A stretch of DNA of 64,000 bases from Sarcocystis neurona (GCA_000727475.1 KL647314.1:588812-652811); one strand, 5' to 3'. Counted from the first letter of the stretch, positions 13,298 to 24,745 are shown. Translations and numbers: made by a program. Notes: generated from the sequence alone by a model not told the origin.

Positions 13298-13466
13298 GTG
13301 TGTGTGCGTATGCGTGTGTGTATGCGTGTTTGTGGTGTCCTTGGTCTGCGGACATCTACGCACGGGCATTAATGAATCCCAAATACTACACGTCCTGTTG
13401 TTTCTCCACGTCTCTGCGTGGATTCTCTGCGTGGCGCCTTGTCCGTCGACTGCGCGTAGTGCCAAC

Positions 13467-14379
13467 ATGGGAAACGAAGGCATATCTGACATCTTCGACG
13501 CCTCGATAATGAAGAACGCCCGTCAGTGTGTGCGTAAGCGTGCGGAGACAGACACGTGTGACTTTATTCCTGAAAATTTATATAACGTTGATACGAAACT
13601 GAAAAAAATTTCGCCAAACATAAATACAAAAACTGCACTGGTGAAGAAGGCCTCTTCTTGGGAGGCACTCACAGGTAGACTTTTTCCCCTCCGCTTGCGG
13701 CAGAGGGCGCCATCATTCTGCCGGTGCGCGAGCGTATCCAGCATTCCTCACATACGAGAGTAAGTGACGCTTATCTACAGTATAAAAACGTGACACAGAG
13801 GGTGTATCCGCGGACGTGCCGAAGGACGAATACACACAGAGACGCACACATTTATGGACACATATAGAAATCTTGGCTCACGCTAAGTTATAATGTATGC
13901 AGGTGTGTATGCAGAACACCCAGGATATCCATTGTCCTGTCGTTCTCTTCGGTTCTCCCCATTACCTCTCCAGTGAGGTAAACATGAACTGGGGCGGATG
14001 GCCAGGTGATAATGCTGAAGAAATTAAGTGCAACAGCGGTCCCCTTTCGAGTCAGGGACACGTTGGGAGTATGGCTGCCCTCCGCAGGACCTGTGTACCA
14101 CATAGGAAGCTTCTCTCCTCTCCTTGCTTGTAAGGTGGCACAGAAAGCGTGTGGTAGCGCGTTAATCGAGCTGCAGCTGCTCAAGCGGTTGCTGCTGCAG
14201 CTTCCGGTGTCCCAGCTGCTCCTACCTCTGCGTTTGTGCCCCTGCTACCGCTTGCGCTGCCGCTAGGTGGGATCCGTGTAGAAGCAGCGTCTTGTTTTCA
14301 ATACTGTTGTAAGACGCTGCACAGAATAGTCGCCCTAGAGACATTACCCTTGACTCCTGCAGCGTGCAACTTTGAATGA
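13467..14379 (+). CDS. Gene 2: four-exon hypothetical protein, about 196 residues
   Basis: Predicted exons are 13467-13674, 13704-13759, 14006-14129 and 14177-14379, totalling 591 bases, exactly 197 codons with the TGA stop. Start: GCCAACATGG, protein beginning MGNEGISDIFDASIMKNA. The splice signals are good: donors CAG|GTAGAC, AGA|GTAAGT and CTT|GTAAGG; acceptors with pyrimidine tracts (CCCCTCCGCTTGCGGCAG) and GGCCAG. Exon 4 could also start at 14201 without changing frame. The protein is mixed in composition, unlike its neighbours, with a Lys-rich first part, a segment VPFRVRDTLGVWLPSAGPVY, and a Cys-containing end (SCFQYCCKTLHRIVALE). MGN suggests possible N-myristoylation, but no Ser/Thr is at position 6. 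No family recognised. Confidence 0.5.
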
Positions 14380-15419
14380 AGCTTTCGTGCAAATCGTTCA
14401 GCAAGGAGCTGCCTGATACCCTCAGCACTCACAGAAGCCGCCGTGCAGACTACCCATCAGATACATTTACTCTTCTCTGGCAACTGCGGAACGCAGCTGC
14501 GGACGAGTTTCACAGGTACACAAAATCAACGTAGCTACAAGATCATTGTATTGTGGCAAACGCTGCTACTGCGGGGAAGGAAATATTAGTAGAGATCGAT
14601 GCAAGAGAAGCGCCGCAGAAGTAGTTGGGGGGTTGCGGCGCCTGCCAGAAAGCTACGAATGCAGCGCAGATTCATGTTTCTCGAAGTGCCGCGACGCGTG
14701 TGTTATTGGCTGCTCCATCGGACAATGATACTATGTTCGGAGACGCCCTTCAAGGGTGACGCATTCTGATGTAGACATGCACATGCCAGTGTGTATCGAG
14801 TATTCAGAGCATACCATTTCTTAGCATTCCGTGTACACTTGTTGAAAGGAAACGGTTCACGTACGCGTGTGGACGAATTAGGTGGAACACGTCGGTCGCG
14901 TGACCCTCCGCAACCATACACTGGGCTGGATTGCCCTGGCTGCCGAACGGTGGAAGGAGAAGTGCCACGCGGCCGCACACGTAGATATCTAGTTGATTCT
15001 ATTCTGTTTGCACAGACATCCATATATATATACATATATATATATATGTATATCACATGTTTGCGCCTCCGTTCCTGTCACTGTCTGTCGTTGACTTCCT
15101 CTACGTATATAAGTGCCTACACCACTGCTTCTGCTAGCTGCCTGACAGCAGTAGAAGCACGTGGAATCCTCGTGAGGCGCCGCGGGATCTCTCATTAGAC
15201 GCATCAAAACAACAGTCTCCTTCAAATGCGTACGCAGACGGGGCCACGCTTTGTGGACCACTGTTTCCTAGCAGGTGCTGGGCCACTGAAGTCTCACCAC
15301 AAGGAGTGTTGCCTTGCATTGGTGAGGCCTCGTTCAGGCACGTACCTGTTGCTCTGTCTTTCAGGATGCCTTCTTGATATGTGTGTGTGTGTGCAGAAAG
15401 TAGTCCGCACCTTTTTCAC
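14380..15419. other. Spacer between gene 2 and the BAH-like minus-strand segment
   Basis: Contains a 52-codon plus-strand frame just after gene 2 (from about 14378) holding SRRADYPSDTFTLLWQLRN, and minus-strand frames at about 15130-15320 that look protein-like and may be downstream exons of the BAH-like gene. (TA)n lies near 15020-15050. No firm gene. Confidence 0.3.
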
Positions 15420-15811
15420 CTAACTGTGCCCGATGGAAACTTCACTCTCAATAGTGCGTAAAACGGTGCCAGGAGCGCAGAGCAGCGTGTACCTTTTGCA
15501 GCTCCCTTTTTTCACCCAGAGAGTCACGAGGCATGGACACTGATACGCGGCCTGCTGGAGAATGGGCACGGCGCGAACAGAGACGCCTTTGTCTGGGAAA
15601 AGCAAACACTCGCGTCTGATTTGCTAGGTGGTGCCACCTTCATGAAAGAGTGCCCTTCTTTGCTCTTGCAGAAGGAGCCTCCGCAGCAGCTTGAGTTCCA
15701 CTGGATAGAACCACAGACTTACAAAAGCCACTTGTCCTGCGGTTTCTTGCGCGCAAGAAACCTCAGCTAGAAGATGCACAACATAGGGATATTCAAGACG
15801 GAGACGCGTAC
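15420..15811 (-). CDS. BAH-like domain fragment with an in-frame TAG
   Basis: Minus-strand frame. The first part holds PYVVHLLAEV and LWFYPVEL, which resemble the PYV..I..I and V.WFYRPEET core of bromo-adjacent homology domains. After a TAG (15624-15626), the same frame continues RRECLLFPDKGVSVRAVPIL then QQAAYQC, resembling the ELF.S..D......I..KC end of BAH. BAH domains bind nucleosomes or chromatin proteins. The acceptor ACGAG at about 15812 is the likely left edge of the exon. The stop between the halves is unexplained: a 14-base GT-AG removal would be too short and would break the frame, so a pseudogene, a sequence error, or a wrong exon edge are all possible. The family call rests on remembered motif spacing only. 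Confidence 0.4.
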
Positions 15812-18021
15812 CTCGTTTGTACACACGCATATATGCGAAGCTCTCAATACATGCGGACGTCCACACATATATATATATATACAGATAGATAGATACACAT
15901 TTATATCTATACGACAAAGCGGTATCCAGATGTATCCACCTCTGCACTAAAAAAAGTCTATCAAGGTATGCAGACGTATACACATGTATACGTATGTATA
16001 TCTCTCTATACACACATACGGTTGTGTAGAAACCTAGCTGCAGAAATACAGACACATACGCACACGTGAACTTCGCCGATCGACAAGAATATACAGACAC
16101 GTGTATACACAAATGCACACACGTGAGGACTTCCACATATGCGTGCGCATAACATTAGCAGTAGAAACAGGCTTAGCCCTGCTCGTTGTGAAGAGCTGTG
16201 CAAATGCACGTAGCCCCACACATGTACACACACGTCCACACGTGTATACGTGTATCTACGTTATACACAAATACATACATATATATACACTTACGCATAT
16301 ATACTCATCTGCATACCTGTTTATTCGCTTGATTGCCACCTTAGTGAGAGACTGAGTCCTTGTGTCACATTCAGTAGAGACCCAGTACGCATGCAGAGAC
16401 ACCACACAAGCCACTACAATCTCCCGGTCGAGCCTTACACTGCAATACGTCCACCACATACATACCCACACACGCCTTGAACTAGCATTACTGTCTGTCG
16501 ATCCCTCCTCCTACCACTGTCTCTGCCCCTGTCTCTGTCTCTGTCTCTGTCTTCTCCCCTCTCTGTCTCGCTCTCTCTCCCTATATATATATGTGTATAT
16601 GCCTTGCCCTGTACGTGTATACAGGTATACGACCGCATATGTGTATACAGACTTCCAAACAAATTTATTTTTCGTCTCGCCGCTGTCTCCACATATGTGT
16701 GTATACGTCGACGTTTGTGAGGGAGTGTAGGCACGGATGCCAGGACACCTGTACGAGTAAGCCTGTCGTGCAAGGACAGCGTTGGCAGGGCTTCATCCAG
16801 GCCGAGACACATATACACACCGCCACACGCAAAAACTTCCACACGTCTTCACTGTGAGGATTTGCACACGCATACATGTAAATATATGAATACACGTAGA
16901 CACATGCATACATGTATGTATACGTGTGTGCATATGAATATATACACGTGTGTATTTACATGGGTGCACAAACACCCGTATACGTATATATATGTATACT
17001 TGTGCCGTCTTATATCGGTGACGTCTGCTGTACTTCCTGTGAAGACTTGCGATTACATATATATATATATGTATACGTATACAAATCCCCTACCTATGCG
17101 CTGGCAGCTGCCTTTGCCGTTAAAGGTGTGGATATAAAGACATTGAAGTAATGAGGACCTTGCCCTCTCAAGAGCCGGCGCTGTGTGTGCTGTCCACCGC
17201 TGGGACTCAGTCGCATGCAGCGTCAGCAGCGTAAAATGTAACGGTACGAAGGGAAACGCCAGACCGCGCGCGCATGTGTATGCGCATGCATCTTGTTTGC
17301 AGAAGTAGATTGGTGGCTACATTTTTTCCATAAAAGGGGACAGTAGTTTACGCATGCGAGGCGCCCCGGCATCTTTTGTGAATGCTTGTCCTCGTGGTGT
17401 ATCTATCGGTCAGATATGGACGCGACTATTACTGCAACGTGGAAGCCGCTCAGAGGAGGGGCTGTCTCTCTCTAGCAGCAGCGATGAGACGCTGCGGAGA
17501 GGCCCCGAGCTGCTGTTGGTGCTGCGGTGTCACTGCACCCGAGCACCCAGTCTACGCTGTCCCTCCTTCAGCGTTGCCTGCCTACCGTGACCGTGGGCTC
17601 GTCTGTTCGCGTCTGTTTCTCTTCATACTTTCGGCAAAGCGAACCGGAGCTGGGGCTTTCGCACGAAGGAAAATTTCTTCTTTTCTCGGCTTCTTGCTTT
17701 GACTGGTGCTCCTGCGCTGCATCCAACCTCCCACCGCAGCACGAGAGGGGTCAGCACTGCTGTACGCACAAGCGCTGCTGCCGCGCTTCTCTGACTCCTG
17801 TTATTGATGACAAACAAGGTGCTGTTGCGGCTAACGTCCCTGCTGCTCCCGCTGCAACGGCACTCTCGGTGTTGTTGCTGTTGCCGCTCTTGGACTTGCT
17901 GCTGCTGTGGGGTGCTTGTCTTCAGGCGAATCGCACTGCTGCTGCAAACCTTGCTGTTGCGGAGCCAGCCGAAACTCCGGCTGCAGATGCCGCACTGCAG
18001 CCACCAGCGCCGCTGCTGCAT
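15812..18021. other. Spacer rich in TACACA/TGTATA; no supported gene
   Basis: Mainly (TA)n, (CA)n and TACACACG-type sequence to about 17150, plus CTCTGTCT repeats near 16520-16570. A short plus-strand segment ending at 17151 (YALAAAFAVKGVDIKTLK then stop) is protein-like and could be a terminal exon, but has no partner. From 17350 the CTG-rich block begins, open in several frames. Confidence 0.4.
16515..16582 (+). repeat. (CTCTGT)n pyrimidine repeat
   Basis: Repeated CTGTCTCTGTCTCTG passing into CTCTCTCTCC; reads as Arg/Asp/Glu on the other strand, hence misleading charged open frames there. Confidence 0.7.
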
Positions 18022-18466
18022 CTAACGCTGCCGGGAATCGGATCTCGAGGCTGATATATCTCGCCTGCGCGCTGTCCATTCCCCCTCTTCATCGTCCTCG
18101 CTGCTGCTGCTGTCGCTGCTGATGCCGTCGGCGTGGAAAAAACCGTCGGCGGGAAGTGGCCCCGTGTACGGCGCAGGAGCAGGGGGATGTGGCACTGCCG
18201 GGACGTGGCTTGCAGAATAGAAAGGCAGAGGGGGGGCCGTTCGAGGCGGTCCTTTGCTGATGCTGGTGCTCCCGCCACCCGTTATACCGCTGCCGCCGTG
18301 ACTGCTGCTGTTGCTGCTGCTGCACTGGCTGACGAAGTGCGAAGACGGAAATGGGCAGGCACTTGCTCGGTCGAAAGCAGCAAAGGCCGGATGCAACTGC
18401 CGCTCCGCCTGCGGCTTGCAGAAGCGCTGCGTTTGTTCGTCGAATTCTGCCGCTTCAGAAGGCAAT
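18022..18466 (-). CDS. Probable C-terminal exon of a minus-strand hypothetical protein
   Basis: The minus-strand frame begins after a GCTGTTGCTGTAG acceptor (phase 2) and ends at TAG (18022-18024). The product is hydrophilic and mixed: AEFDEQTQRFCKPQAERQ, a Pro-rich segment with APAPYTGPLP, then an acidic Ser-rich stretch SSDSSSSEDDEEGEW and a basic tail. That balance is much more protein-like than the Arg-rich plus-strand frame over the same bases. The acidic-Ser patch would suit CK2-type phosphorylation. Neighbouring minus-strand exon candidates at 20483-20968 and further right may belong to the same gene. Family unknown. Confidence 0.42.
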
Positions 18467-20482
18467 CTACAGCAACAGCCGCGGCAGCGCCGCACGACAA
18501 ACACACACGCACACACAGGGGCGCACGCAGCAGCAGCAGCAACGTAGCGTCGCGGGAAGAAAACGGCAGACCTCACCAGCATCAGCGGCCGCACGAACAA
18601 GAAGGCGGAGCTGGCAGGAGCCGCTGCAGCAGCTTGAAGCCGGAATAGCAGGAAGCCACCGGAACACCACGAAGAAGCGGCACCAAGTGGAAGCAGGGAG
18701 AGCAGGAAGACGTAAGAACAGCAGGCAGAAGCCGGAGCATCTCGAGAAAGAAGCAGAGATGGCAGACGCAGCAGTTGTATCGGAAGCAGGGAAATTGAGA
18801 CGCAGTCCTAGCAAGCATCAACGTGAACAAAGGACACCAACAGAAAACGCTGCAATGGACAAAGCTTTCGCAGCCATCCCAGAAAACCCATTAGCGCATG
18901 CAGCTGAACTCCTGGGGGGATGGGCGGTAGTGCAGGCAGCTGGACTCCTGCGGGGGCGGAAAAAAACGCTAGGGGCATGACGCAGGAATATCGCGCAAAC
19001 GGACGAGACCTCAAAGAGACGCAGCAGCAGTTCTCTGGAGCCGAGATTGAAGCGCAGGAGCAGCAGCAGCAGCAGAGGGTAGCAGCAGAGGGATCGAACA
19101 GCAGACGGAAGCAGCAGCAGATGGAAACAGCAGCAACGACGCTGTTGTGTGAAGCTCTGAGAGTGGCAAGAGGCAGCAGCGGCACGAGCACCAGCAACAG
19201 CGGGACGGACGACATCGTACTCAGAAGGAGCGGCAGGGCGCCCCAGCAGGGAGCAACAGCGAGACACTGGCAATCAACAGCAGAGAAGAAGAATGCGGCA
19301 AGAAGAGAAAGCAGTGCACCACGCAGATACAACGACAGGCGGAATGCGCTTCACAAGAGGAGGAGGCCGCGGAGAGAGGTCAGCAACAAGAAGCAGCAGG
19401 GCGGAGAAAAGCTGATGGAGACAGTCCGTCTTAGCGAGACAATCGCAGCAGAACGCTTGACTGCAACGACGATACAGACGTAGCCAGGGGGCAGTGTCCA
19501 CAAGCACTGCCGCTGCGGCTGCTGCAGCTGCTGCTGCTACTACAGTCGCATGAGTGTGTCTCGGGGATGCCTTGCCAGCGCTGCACGTGCAGGGACCTGC
19601 TGCCAGTTCCGTCTGTCAAAACGGCGGCGCACCACTCCAAAAGGAGCTCGTATAACTAGGACCACATTATTATCCAGAGGCACACGTGCGTATATATATA
19701 TTAACCCGGGAAGATATGTACAAACATACGTTGATATAGACAGGTAGATGCACAGATAAGTGTACACCTGCGAAGACACATAAAGAAAGAAGTAGAGGCA
19801 CCCACGAAGAGGCAAACACATATATATATACACGTGTATGTATATATGTATGTTTACTTGTAGGAGACTAAAATAGATATATTTATATATACGTATACAG
19901 AGAAACCTACTTATTCGTGCTTCTACTCTAGAATTCAATTGAACGAATTACAAGTAAGCAAGTACACACACACACACACACGTCTTTTCAGGTACGTCTT
20001 TCTGTCTGTGGGTCTTCTCTGCCTATAGCTACACACGCAGATATATGCGGATGATAAATCAAGCACACCATTCATATTCGAGTTACATCTATGTATAGAC
20101 ACGTCCACCTTCTTACGTGTACGGTCTTCTCTGCTAATATGTACATACACATGTCTGTATAGGCGGTAGTAAACCAAGTAGATATCCCCTCCTCGAGTAA
20201 TACATATACATACACACGTACGCACCTTCCCGACGTACACGTACCTCTGTCTCTCCTCATACATCTCGAGTGATATATGTCTCTTTCTCTACACGTCTAT
20301 ATACGCGTGTCCCTGTTTTGTTGTTTCCGCCACATAACAACAGACCGGTCTCTCTGACTGTGACCGCATATAAGACAACACGGAGGTGTGTACACACATC
20401 TTTTATATATGTGTATTTGCATACGCACGTTCCCGTCATGTACACAGCAAGCACAAGTCGACTTGTTCTTGCAGTTCACCGC
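18467..20482. other. CAG-rich block and spacer of uncertain coding status
   Basis: From 18467 to 19500 the plus strand is AGCAGC-rich and open in all frames. A plus-strand frame at 18920-19483 is hydrophilic (Gln/Arg-rich) and the minus frames are Cys/Leu-rich, so sense is uncertain. From 19680 to 20450 it is TATATA/TACACA spacer without coding signal. Confidence 0.3.
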
Positions 20483-20968
20483 TTACGCATTTCGCCTTGC
20501 TTGTCTGCGCAGGACAGAGAAAAGAGGCTTCTCGGTCTTGACCTCTCCCTTAAACTCAGCAAGGAGCGCGTCCATCTGCAGGAAGTGCTCGTGTCTGCCG
20601 GTGCAACGCCAGGGACAGAGGCAGCGCAGCAACTCTTTGCTGCACGCGCCGCGGCACCGGCCGAAGCAGAAGCCCTGGCGCTGCCAGTCGAGAACTTGCC
20701 GATGTCGCAGCAGTAGTCCTTTCTTCGCTGCTGCCGCTGCGCTCGGGCTGCGTCTCCCTATCGCCCCGCCCCCCGTCTCGCCCTGCTGCTGCAGCACCCG
20801 CAGCAGCGGCTGCTGTCCCACCGTCTGGGTGCCGTCCACATGCGCCTGCAGCTCCTCCTGTCGCCGCTGCTGCTCGACTCCTTCAAGCCGCGCAAGTGCG
20901 GCTATCAGCAGCATGCGCCCGCCGTTCCTCCAGTCGATCGGGTAGCGAGGGATCAACGCCGTGGGGAC
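20483..20968 (-). CDS. Probable internal exon of the minus-strand hypothetical gene
   Basis: Starts in phase 0 right after a GGCCAG acceptor that lies at the end of a more than 1-kb polypyrimidine tract (minus strand). The product opens VPTALIPRYPIDWRNGGRML and continues with an amphipathic, Gln/Glu-rich helix (ALARLEGVEQQRRQEELQ), then a lower-complexity part and FLQMDALLAEFKGEVKTEK. The exon's downstream edge is not fixed. A competing plus-strand frame, entered from a TGTCTGCGCAG acceptor at 20510 and ending at TAG 20714-20716, is also protein-like (LGLDLSLKLSKERVHLQEV), so strand is not certain. No family recognised. Confidence 0.38.
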   Translation of the reverse strand, partial: VPTALIPRYPIDWRNGGRMLLIAALARLEGVEQQRRQEELQAHVDGTQTVGQQPLLRVLQQQGETGGGAIGRRSPSAAAAAKKGLLLRHRQVLDWQRQGFCFGRCRGACSKELLRCLCPWRCTGRHEHFLQMDALLAEFKGEVKTEKPLFSVLRRQARRNA

Positions 20969-22250
20969 CTGGCCGAAGAGAAACGACAGCAGAGTCGGAA
21001 AAAAAGAGATAGAGAGGACGCTAAAAAGACACAGAGAGAAGGAGAGGAGGAGTACAGCTCACCGACCAACCACACACTCTCAGGTATGTACGTACGCATG
21101 TGCATATCAAAGACTACTAATATATAATCGGAGTGACCACGTATAACGGAAGGAGGGACGTAATGGGGACGGAAAGAAGAAGCAGAAGAAGAAGCGAAGG
21201 AAGAAGAGGACACGCAAACACGCGTACAGACATGTAGGGAGCAGCAGATACCAAATGTGCGGAGACACAGAAAGAAGGGAAAGCGTGTAGTAGTAGAGGA
21301 AAAAGGAGAGACGAGACACAGACTGGGAAACGGACGAGGAGGACGAGGAGATGGGGGAAAGCAAGAGAAAAACGCAGACAAGAAAAAGAAAGGCGGAGAT
21401 ACATAAAAAAACCGCAGAGAGAAGGTGAGGAGGGGGAGGGGGATGGAAGGGGAAAAGAAGAGGGAGAAGCGCGAAGAGAGCTGCGGCGGAAAGATTGGGC
21501 AGCACACAACAAGAGGAGGAGACACGAGACGCAAGAGACGGAAAACGAAAGGAAGAAGGAACGAAGGGGACACGAAAGCGAGAGGAGCACAGCAGTCCGT
21601 GAAGGACAGCAGGGAAAGGCAAGGACGCAGAAAGACGGAAGAAGAGAACCACCACCGAGGCAGCACTGTGGAAGACAAGCAGCGGACAGCGAGGTCGGCA
21701 GAACAACGCGAAGCAAAACGATAAAGATGCGATCGAGGAAGAAAACGACCACATGCAAGCGCGCGCGGAAAAGAGCGGCAGAAGGAGAGCAGATAAAGAA
21801 GAGGAGAACGCACAAGAAGAAGGCCTGGCAGCAAGCCTTCCAGAGAGACGGGGAGAGCATAGAGAGACAGCGAAAAGAGGGCAGGAACAGAAATGCGGCA
21901 CAAGCGAGAGCTGCAGCGGAGCAGAGACGAAGAAGACGACTTGTGGAAGGCACCGCCAAGGCCACCACCAACTAGCAAGCGGAGAGGGGAGGGGGGGTTT
22001 GCGAGAGCAGCCTTGCGGAGACAACGAGTGTCTACGCCCCCGGGAGCAGACGCAGACGAACCCTGCGAATTCAAAGACGAAGAGGAAGCGGCAGACAGCA
22101 GAGAAGAGGAAGACGAGCCAGCGGCAGGCCTGGGAGGAAAAGGGACAACAGCTACCCTCAGCAAAAAGTGGAGGTCAAGCACCAAGACTCGCCAGGGAAG
22201 GCGAAACAGCAGCAGCAGAATATAGGGGGACACACTTGAACAAGAAAAAA
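20969..22250. repeat. Long polypurine (plus) / polypyrimidine (minus) tract
   Basis: About 1.3 kb in which the plus strand is strongly A/G-biased (GGAGAGGAGGAG, GAAGAAG, AGAGACG patterns). Stop codons cannot form in a pyrimidine-only strand, so all three minus frames stay open for 280-445 codons of Leu/Ser/Phe/Pro-rich sequence. I treat those frames as artefacts of strand bias. Confidence 0.7.
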
Positions 22251-22878
22251 CAGGTAGCTCCTCTGCAGGCAGCCAACAAGTCCACTCCATTGGCTTCTAC
22301 GTCCACCGGTGCTTCTTGACATATCTCTATACAATATACACAGCGACACATATATACGTAGACACTTGGAGACGTAAACACATATACACGTGACTACACC
22401 GGTATTCGTAAACACACATATATGTATATGCACGGGGTATGTAAACGTGTACATACACACTGCTCTATGTCCACATACGGATATATACACACCGACATAT
22501 GTGTATACAGAGATACATATGTATACATGTATATATACATATATTCGTACACATATCGCTATACGTGAGCGTTGATCCGCAGGTATACAGCGGTCCCTGT
22601 GAACGTAAAGAAATTCATACCGATATATTTAAACACAAATATACATATACGTATACATCTGTACGTCTTGCTGTCTATGTGCATGTAAGGGGAGATAGTA
22701 AATACATACATATACAGAGACATTTATGGAGTACAACGTGAGTGCACTGCATGTTGTCTCGGCTCCGCCCAAGAAGAGACGGAGGGAGGCAGGCAGCACG
22801 CAGGGAGAAACCGGGAAAGCAGCTGCTTCGTAACGATGTGTGCAGCCGACGCTTCTCCACAAAGTGCTGCTTCCGGCG

Positions 22879-22940
22879 TTGCAGACAGCAGCCGCTCGTG
22901 CATGCGGCGTTGCAGACAGCAGCGGCTCGTGCATGCGGCT
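22879..22940 (+). repeat. Tandem duplication of a 31-bp unit
   Basis: Two adjacent copies (22879-22909 and 22910-22940), differing at one base (CCGCTCG versus CGGCTCG). Each includes TGCATGC. Confidence 0.85.
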
Positions 22941-23804
22941 GCTGTGTACATCGTATTAGCGCTGCACGGAAGGGCCACGCAGACTGCTGCAGCTGGCCTC
23001 ACTTTGGTTGTCGGGTAGACGACGTCGTACAGCGTCTTCTTGTGCTGGTGGTTGCCTGCGGGAGCAGCAGCAGTGCAGAAAACAGAGGAGGCACCAGCAA
23101 GACAGCAGCCAAGTAGCAACAGCGGTGCCGGAAGGTGGCCCCAGAGCCGCAGTAGCAGTGAGGCATTCGCCGTGGAAAAGCAGGAGAAGCACCAGCAGCA
23201 GGGCGGCAGTGGCGGTAGGAGTCGCAGCAGCAACACCGCGTGGGCATGGCAGCGGCCGAGAAGCAGCAGTTCAGCAGCAGCAGTGGTGTGGCGTGGTAGC
23301 AGCGGCGGGTAGCACAGCAGCAGCCCACAAAAGGAGCAAAAAGAGCTGTCCACGGCGCCGACCGTTCTCGCCTGCAGCAGCTTAAGCCGCTCGGAGAGAG
23401 AGGCAACAGCACACCACACACCGTACAGCAGCAGCAGCACCAGCGGGGCTTCTAGACACATACACACACAGAGCAGCAGCAGCAACGGCAGAGGAATAGC
23501 CGCTCAGAAGCAGCAGCGGCACATTCGACAAGCTGCAGCAGAGCCTCTTCACAGGGCGCAAAAAACCGGAAGCAGCAGCGACCTAGATGCAGCCGCAGCA
23601 TTACTGCAAAAGCTACAGCAGCAGCACGTCGGAGGCAGCAGCAGCAGCGGCATGGCACAGGCAGCAACAGCAGCAGTCTTCCACAGAGAGCAACTACATG
23701 GAAGCAGCGTTTCACATGCTCCAGTCACCACACGCAGCCAGCAGGAGCACCTCCCACGGGTAGCAGACGCAGGAGGTCTCGCAAGCAGCAGCTCCCGCCG
23801 AGAG

Positions 23805-23962
23805 CAGAAGCAGCAGCAGAAGCAGCAGCAGCAGAAGCAGCAGCAGCAGACGCAGCAGCAGCAGAAGCAGCAGCAGCAGAATCAGCAGAAGCAGAAGCAG
23901 CAGCGGCAGAAGCAGCAGCAGCAGAAGCAGCAGCACCAGCAGAAGCACGAGCAGCAGTAGCA
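23805..23962 (+). repeat. (CAG)n-type tract, AGCAGCAGCAGA units
   Basis: About 150 bases of GAAGCAGCAGCA with few interruptions. Poly-Gln/Lys in one plus frame, poly-Leu on the minus strand. Confidence 0.9.
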
Positions 23963-24116
23963 GTATTCCCTTCTGCGCCAAGCAGCAGTCTCCCTTCCTG
24001 TCATACGCAGCAGCAGTGCCGTCTTCTGCTCCTGGCAGCAGAAGTATGCTTTCCTGCTTCAGGCAGCAATAGCAGCAGCTGGACTGGCACACGCGTGTGT
24101 ACGCAGCTCATTTTAC

Positions 24117-24256
24117 CTCGGAAGCCGATGGGTCTGCGTGCCACCGGGGGCGCCGGTGGCGTCGCCTTCAAAATTTTGAACGGTCCCGGGGATGTCATGC
24201 TGCTGCTGTCCCCGCTCGTCAACGACGTGCTGCAGGTTCTCCTGGTCGATAAACAC
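24117..24256 (-). CDS. Candidate minus-strand exon, 140 bp
   Basis: Bounded on the minus strand by a CTGTTCTGCAG acceptor and a CCGAG|GTAAAA donor. Phase 0 in, phase 2 out. Encodes 46 residues beginning VFIDQENLQHVVDERGQQQH, without low complexity, with GC-rich third positions. The plus strand is also open here (ILPRKPMGLRATGG and on) with equally good third positions, so strand is not proven. Likely part of the minus-strand gene that ends at 18022. Confidence 0.3.
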
Positions 24257-24380
24257 CTGCAGAACAGCGGCGGAGGCCTCTGCCCCACACTGCCACTACT
24301 ACTAGTAGTAGTAGTACTACTACTACCACTGCTGCTACTACAGCTACTGTATTACTACTAGAAGAACTACTACTAGAATA

Positions 24381-24745
24381 CTAGCAGTCGTGCCTCCTGC
24401 TGTTGTTGCAGTCTTCTTGCTGCGTGCTTCTGCTCCCGCCGCTCCTGCTGCTGTTGCCAAGAGCCCCCCCCCGGTGCTGCTGCTGCTGCTGCTCGCTCCT
24501 GCTGCTGCCGCTGGTATCCCCTGCTACTCCGCCTGCTGGCGCTGCTGCGCGGCGATGAAACGAAAGCGGGTTGCTGCTGCTCTTCTCGCTGCTGTTGTGC
24601 TGCGACGCGTACGCCGCTCCCCAACTCTCCGCGAAAGTTTCTTCTCTCCCATCCTCCTCTGCAGCGTCTTGGCTTCTTCTACAACGCACAGGGGACCTCG
24701 CCGTGTCCAGAGCGGTGCACCTGTGTCCACGTATATGTACCTGCT
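24381..24745 (-). CDS. Candidate minus-strand exon, hydrophilic, Ser/Gln-rich
   Basis: The minus frame is charged and mixed (CRRSQDAAEEDGREETFAES, then SSEKSSSNPLSFHRRAA), ending in Gln and Ser runs. The plus frames over the same bases are Leu/Ala/Val-rich from CTG repeats. Exon edges not set. Confidence 0.28.

Larger units (their letters stand above)
9717..13466. other. Gap between genes 1 and 2, with two weak exon candidates
   Basis: From 9717 to about 10900 the sequence is CAG/CTG-rich and open in most frames on both strands. From 10950 on it is spacer with TATATA and TGTATG. Two non-repetitive plus-strand segments look protein-like and end at donor-like sites. The first, ending at 11621, contains REDVFTGKERHLQLHVQLVG and precedes GTAATA. 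The second, 12705-12844, contains SLVYFMAEIRGLARSFRC and precedes GTAGAA. I cannot link either to a gene. Confidence 0.3.
22251..24116. other. Spacer followed by a CAG/CTG-rich block
   Basis: 22320-22740 is TATATACACA spacer. 22740-24000 is CAG/CTG-rich and mostly open on both strands. Short minus-strand stretches such as HKKTLYDVVYPTTKVRPAA (around 23000) and SLSERLKLLQARTVGAVDSS (around 23370) are protein-like and may be exons of the minus-strand gene. Edges could not be set. Confidence 0.3.

Noticed and set aside
20953..22290. Minus-strand open frame of 445 codons, plus two others of about 300 in the same bases
   Set aside because: All three frames are open together because the strand is almost pure pyrimidine. 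The products are Leu/Ser/Phe/Pro runs without domain structure.
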